The notes beneath the pieces are model-generated. The model saw only the letters and a list, made by a program, of their open reading frames with translations, made no database searches and was not told the origin of the DNA. 8,018 nt of DNA from an uncultured Bacilli bacterium (lineage in GTDB: Bacteria; Bacillota_I; Bacilli_A; RF39; UBA660). The first letter of the stretch is position 1. Every line of letters starts with the position of its first letter. The translations under genes were made by a program, and so were the position numbers. The DNA lies in contig CAKOHL010000051.1 of the NCBI GenBank assembly GCA_934085635.1, positions 1 through 8,018 of the forward strand, read 5' to 3'. Shown piece by piece: positions 6,149 to 8,018 of the stretch.

Positions 6149-8018
6149 GTGAAAAATAAAAGAGGTTTTACATTAATTGAAATATTAATAGTACTTGTTG
6201 TCTTAGTAACAGTAACTGCAGGTGCAACTATCGGTATAAAAGAAGTACAAAAAAGAAGTGAAGAAAGAAATTTAAGAGAACTTTATACAATGATAGAAAC
6301 AGCAGCTGACACATACCTAAGTATAAATGATGAATATAGAGAAGAACTATTAAACGATGAAATAACTGAAAAATGTTTAAGAATATATACACTTCAAAAT
6401 GAAGGACTCCTTAAAGAAGAATTATCTAACCCTGTAACTAAAAAAAGAATACCAGGTAACTTATGTGTAATATCATACATAAACGATGAAGGTCTAATTG
6501 AAAATCATTTTGACTTAGATGATGACTTGACTACTCACAAAGTAACATTAAAAATAAATGGAGATGGAATCGCGGATGCCGAGACTAAAATGGTATACAC
6601 TAAAGCAATATTTAATATAACATCGGATGAAGGTAAATTTATTTTAGATGGAACTTGCGATGGAGGAGCAACAGTTAAATTAGATAACTTTAAAGTATTA
6701 ATTTATGGAGTAAAAAAAGACCAAACTTGCACAGTAAACATAAAAAATAAACAAAATAAAGTGACAGTAGAAGTAACGAATGGAATATCTTTGCCAACTG
6801 AATCTATAGTTAAATATGGAGAAGATGCATCTTTTTCACTATCACCAACTATAGGATATGAATTTGATAGTTTAGAATGTAAAGGTGGAAAAATCGAAGG
6901 ACGTAACCTAACAGTTAGTAACGTAACTGAAGACACACTATGCAAAGTAAACTATAAAATAAAAGAATTTAATATAACTATTGAAGCTAAAAATGGAAAA
7001 GCAAGTCCGGTAAATATAAATGCAAACTATGGTTCAAATCCAGTAATAAATTTAGAACCTACAGAAGGGTACACATTGGAAGGTGCGACTACTACTTGTG
7101 AAGGGGCAGTAATTGATGCAACAAATAAAACTTTGACAATACAAAATGTAACGAAATCACAAACCTGCATGATTACATTTAATCCAATTATATATATGGT
7201 TACTTTAGATAATCAAGGAGCTAATACTGCCGGAACAACACTTGTATACTATAAATATAATACAGTAAAAAATATAAGTGGGACAAATTACTACTATTTC
7301 TCAGACAAATCTTTAACAAGTGCATTATCATCAATAACTAAACCAACTAAAACTGGTTATACATTTGGAGGATACTTTACAAACACTAATGGAGCAGGAA
7401 CAGAGTATATAAGTGCAAATGGGACATTTTCGAATAACTTGTATAAAACAATTAATGATAAAGTACTTTATGCAAAATGGTCTTTGAATCAATATAAACT
7501 TACATTAACAAAAGGAGCTGGTATAAGTGCTATATATTATAAGGTAAATGGAGCAAGCTCGTACACTAAGGTAACTGCAACAACAACTCTAAACGTTAAC
7601 TATAATTCTAGATATTACTATTATGCTGAAGCTTCGGCAGGATACTCTTTAAGTGCTTGTACATCAAGTGCTCCTTGTGAAGGCACAATGGGAAGTTCAG
7701 CTGTAAACAAAACTCTGTCAGCAAATATTATTTCATATAAAGTAACTTTAACAGTAAGTGGTGGGGCAGGAAGTACTAGTAAAAATATAAATTATAATTC
7801 TAGTGGCACATTTACTGGAGTAAAACCAAATTCTGGATATACAGCTACTGGAGCAACAGTAAGTTGTAATGGAGGAGCAACAGCAAGTTTAAGTGGAACA
7901 ACAGTTACAGTAAGTAAAGTTGTTAAGACACAGACTTGTACAGTTACATTTAAATCAAATATAAAATTGCTTGATAAATTACTTGCAGATAATCCAACAA
8001 GAAAAACAAGAACTGATT
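6149..8018 (+). CDS. Prepilin-like surface protein with tandem InlB-like repeats (partial, runs off the right edge)
   Basis: The frame is open for 623 codons with no stop. The N-terminus MKNKRGFTLIEILIVLVVLV is a type IV prepilin leader: cleavage is expected between G6 and F7, with E11 as the conserved Glu at mature position 5, and a hydrophobic helix follows (about 8-29). Residues 30-125 form a small head with C76 and C106. From 130 to 601 six InlB-like modules follow in tandem (see the repeat entry). Residues 603-623 are a linker matching 111-131 of the surface protein at 112-1539, so the missing part probably holds the same YWRIIR...VRP-type domain. Start GTG 6149 follows AGGTGA at 6137-6142. 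It has its own promoter. No prepilin peptidase, ATPase or other pilus gene is seen here, so assembly into a fibre is unproven; it may be a pseudopilin-anchored adhesin. Confidence 0.85.
   Translation, partial: MKNKRGFTLIEILIVLVVLVTVTAGATIGIKEVQKRSEERNLRELYTMIETAADTYLSINDEYREELLNDEITEKCLRIYTLQNEGLLKEELSNPVTKKRIPGNLCVISYINDEGLIENHFDLDDDLTTHKVTLKINGDGIADAETKMVYTKAIFNITSDEGKFILDGTCDGGATVKLDNFKVLIYGVKKDQTCTVNIKNKQNKVTVEVTNGISLPTESIVKYGEDASFSLSPTIGYEFDSLECKGGKIEGRNLTVSNVTEDTLCKVNYKIKEFNITIEAKNGKASPVNINANYGSNPVINLEPTEGYTLEGATTTCEGAVIDATNKTLTIQNVTKSQTCMITFNPIIYMVTLDNQGANTAGTTLVYYKYNTVKNISGTNYYYFSDKSLTSALSSITKPTKTGYTFGGYFTNTNGAGTEYISANGTFSNNLYKTINDKVLYAKWSLNQYKLTLTKGAGISAIYYKVNGASSYTKVTATTTLNVNYNSRYYYYAEASAGYSLSACTSSAPCEGTMGSSAVNKTLSANIISYKVTLTVSGGAGSTSKNINYNSSGTFTGVKPNSGYTATGATVSCNGGATASLSGTTVTVSKVVKTQTCTVTFKSNIKLLDKLLADNPTRKTRTD
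6536..7951 (+). repeat. Six tandem InlB-like protein modules
   Basis: Inside the prepilin-like protein, modules cover residues about 130-197, 204-269, 273-344, 349-444, 448-527 and 529-601. Five are divergent InlB B-repeat-like units: a V/I-rich first strand (for example YKVTLTVSGGAG at 530), a central Gly-Tyr turn (GY at 236, 307, 498, 563), a Cys after the turn, and a last strand often reading TC.V.F/Y. The fourth is a classical Listeria-Bacteroides repeat, with KPTKTGYTFGGYF (398-410) and VLYAKW (439-444). Repeats are diverged in DNA, so they are old rather than a recent expansion. Such beta-grasp modules usually act as stalks. Confidence 0.75.

Noticed and set aside
6703..6945. 80-codon open frame on the minus strand
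   Set aside because: It lies fully inside the repeat-coding gene on the + strand, has no ribosome site and no recognisable product. The same holds for the other minus-strand frames inside genes.
1..8018. CRISPR array, tRNA, rRNA, insertion sequence or Trp-coding TGA
   Set aside because: No regular spaced DNA repeats, cloverleaf genes, transposase motifs or in-frame TGA codons were seen; the repeats present are protein-level and diverged in DNA.

Overview
The window is AT-rich DNA with short gaps and every recognisable gene on the + strand. TGG encodes Trp and no reading frame needs TGA readthrough, so the standard bacterial code applies. Low GC, AGGAGG-type ribosome binding sites, hairpin/T-tract terminators, a PhoB/PhoP-type two-component pair, SpoVS and secreted proteins with InlB-like repeats point to a low-GC Firmicute, probably an uncultured gut Bacilli lineage close to the Erysipelotrichia/RF39 groups. 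The lineage is inference from gene content only.

Layout: (1) 1-78 is the tail of an upstream unit, ending in an intrinsic terminator. (2) 112-1539 encodes a membrane-anchored surface protein with a large Tyr/Asn-rich ectodomain. (3) 1597-2580 is trpS, with its own -10 box and a terminator. (4) 2642-4676 is a response regulator/histidine kinase operon with a 17-nt overlap. (5) 4677-4854 holds no long gene but has a promoter, a ribosome-binding-like site, a 16-codon frame and a terminator: a possible short transcript. (6) 4915-5775 encodes a six-helix membrane protein whose Lys-rich tail ends in an AT-hook-like motif. (7) 5823-6086 is spoVS. (8) 6149 to the right edge is a partial gene for a prepilin-like protein carrying six tandem InlB-like modules; it runs out of the window.

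Three signals stand out. First, the promoters of the two-component operon and of the short transcript behind it share a WWCAYW direct repeat with an 11-bp period, placed at the same distance from the -10 box, as expected for autoregulation by a PhoB/PhoP-type regulator. Second, the surface protein at the left and the prepilin-like protein at the right share a Cys-paired module followed by a very similar linker (L...DN.T.KTR[ST]D). They look like one ectodomain family on two different N-terminal anchors. Third, the membrane protein with the AT-hook-like tail could tether AT-rich DNA to the membrane. All functional links are inferred from sequence alone.
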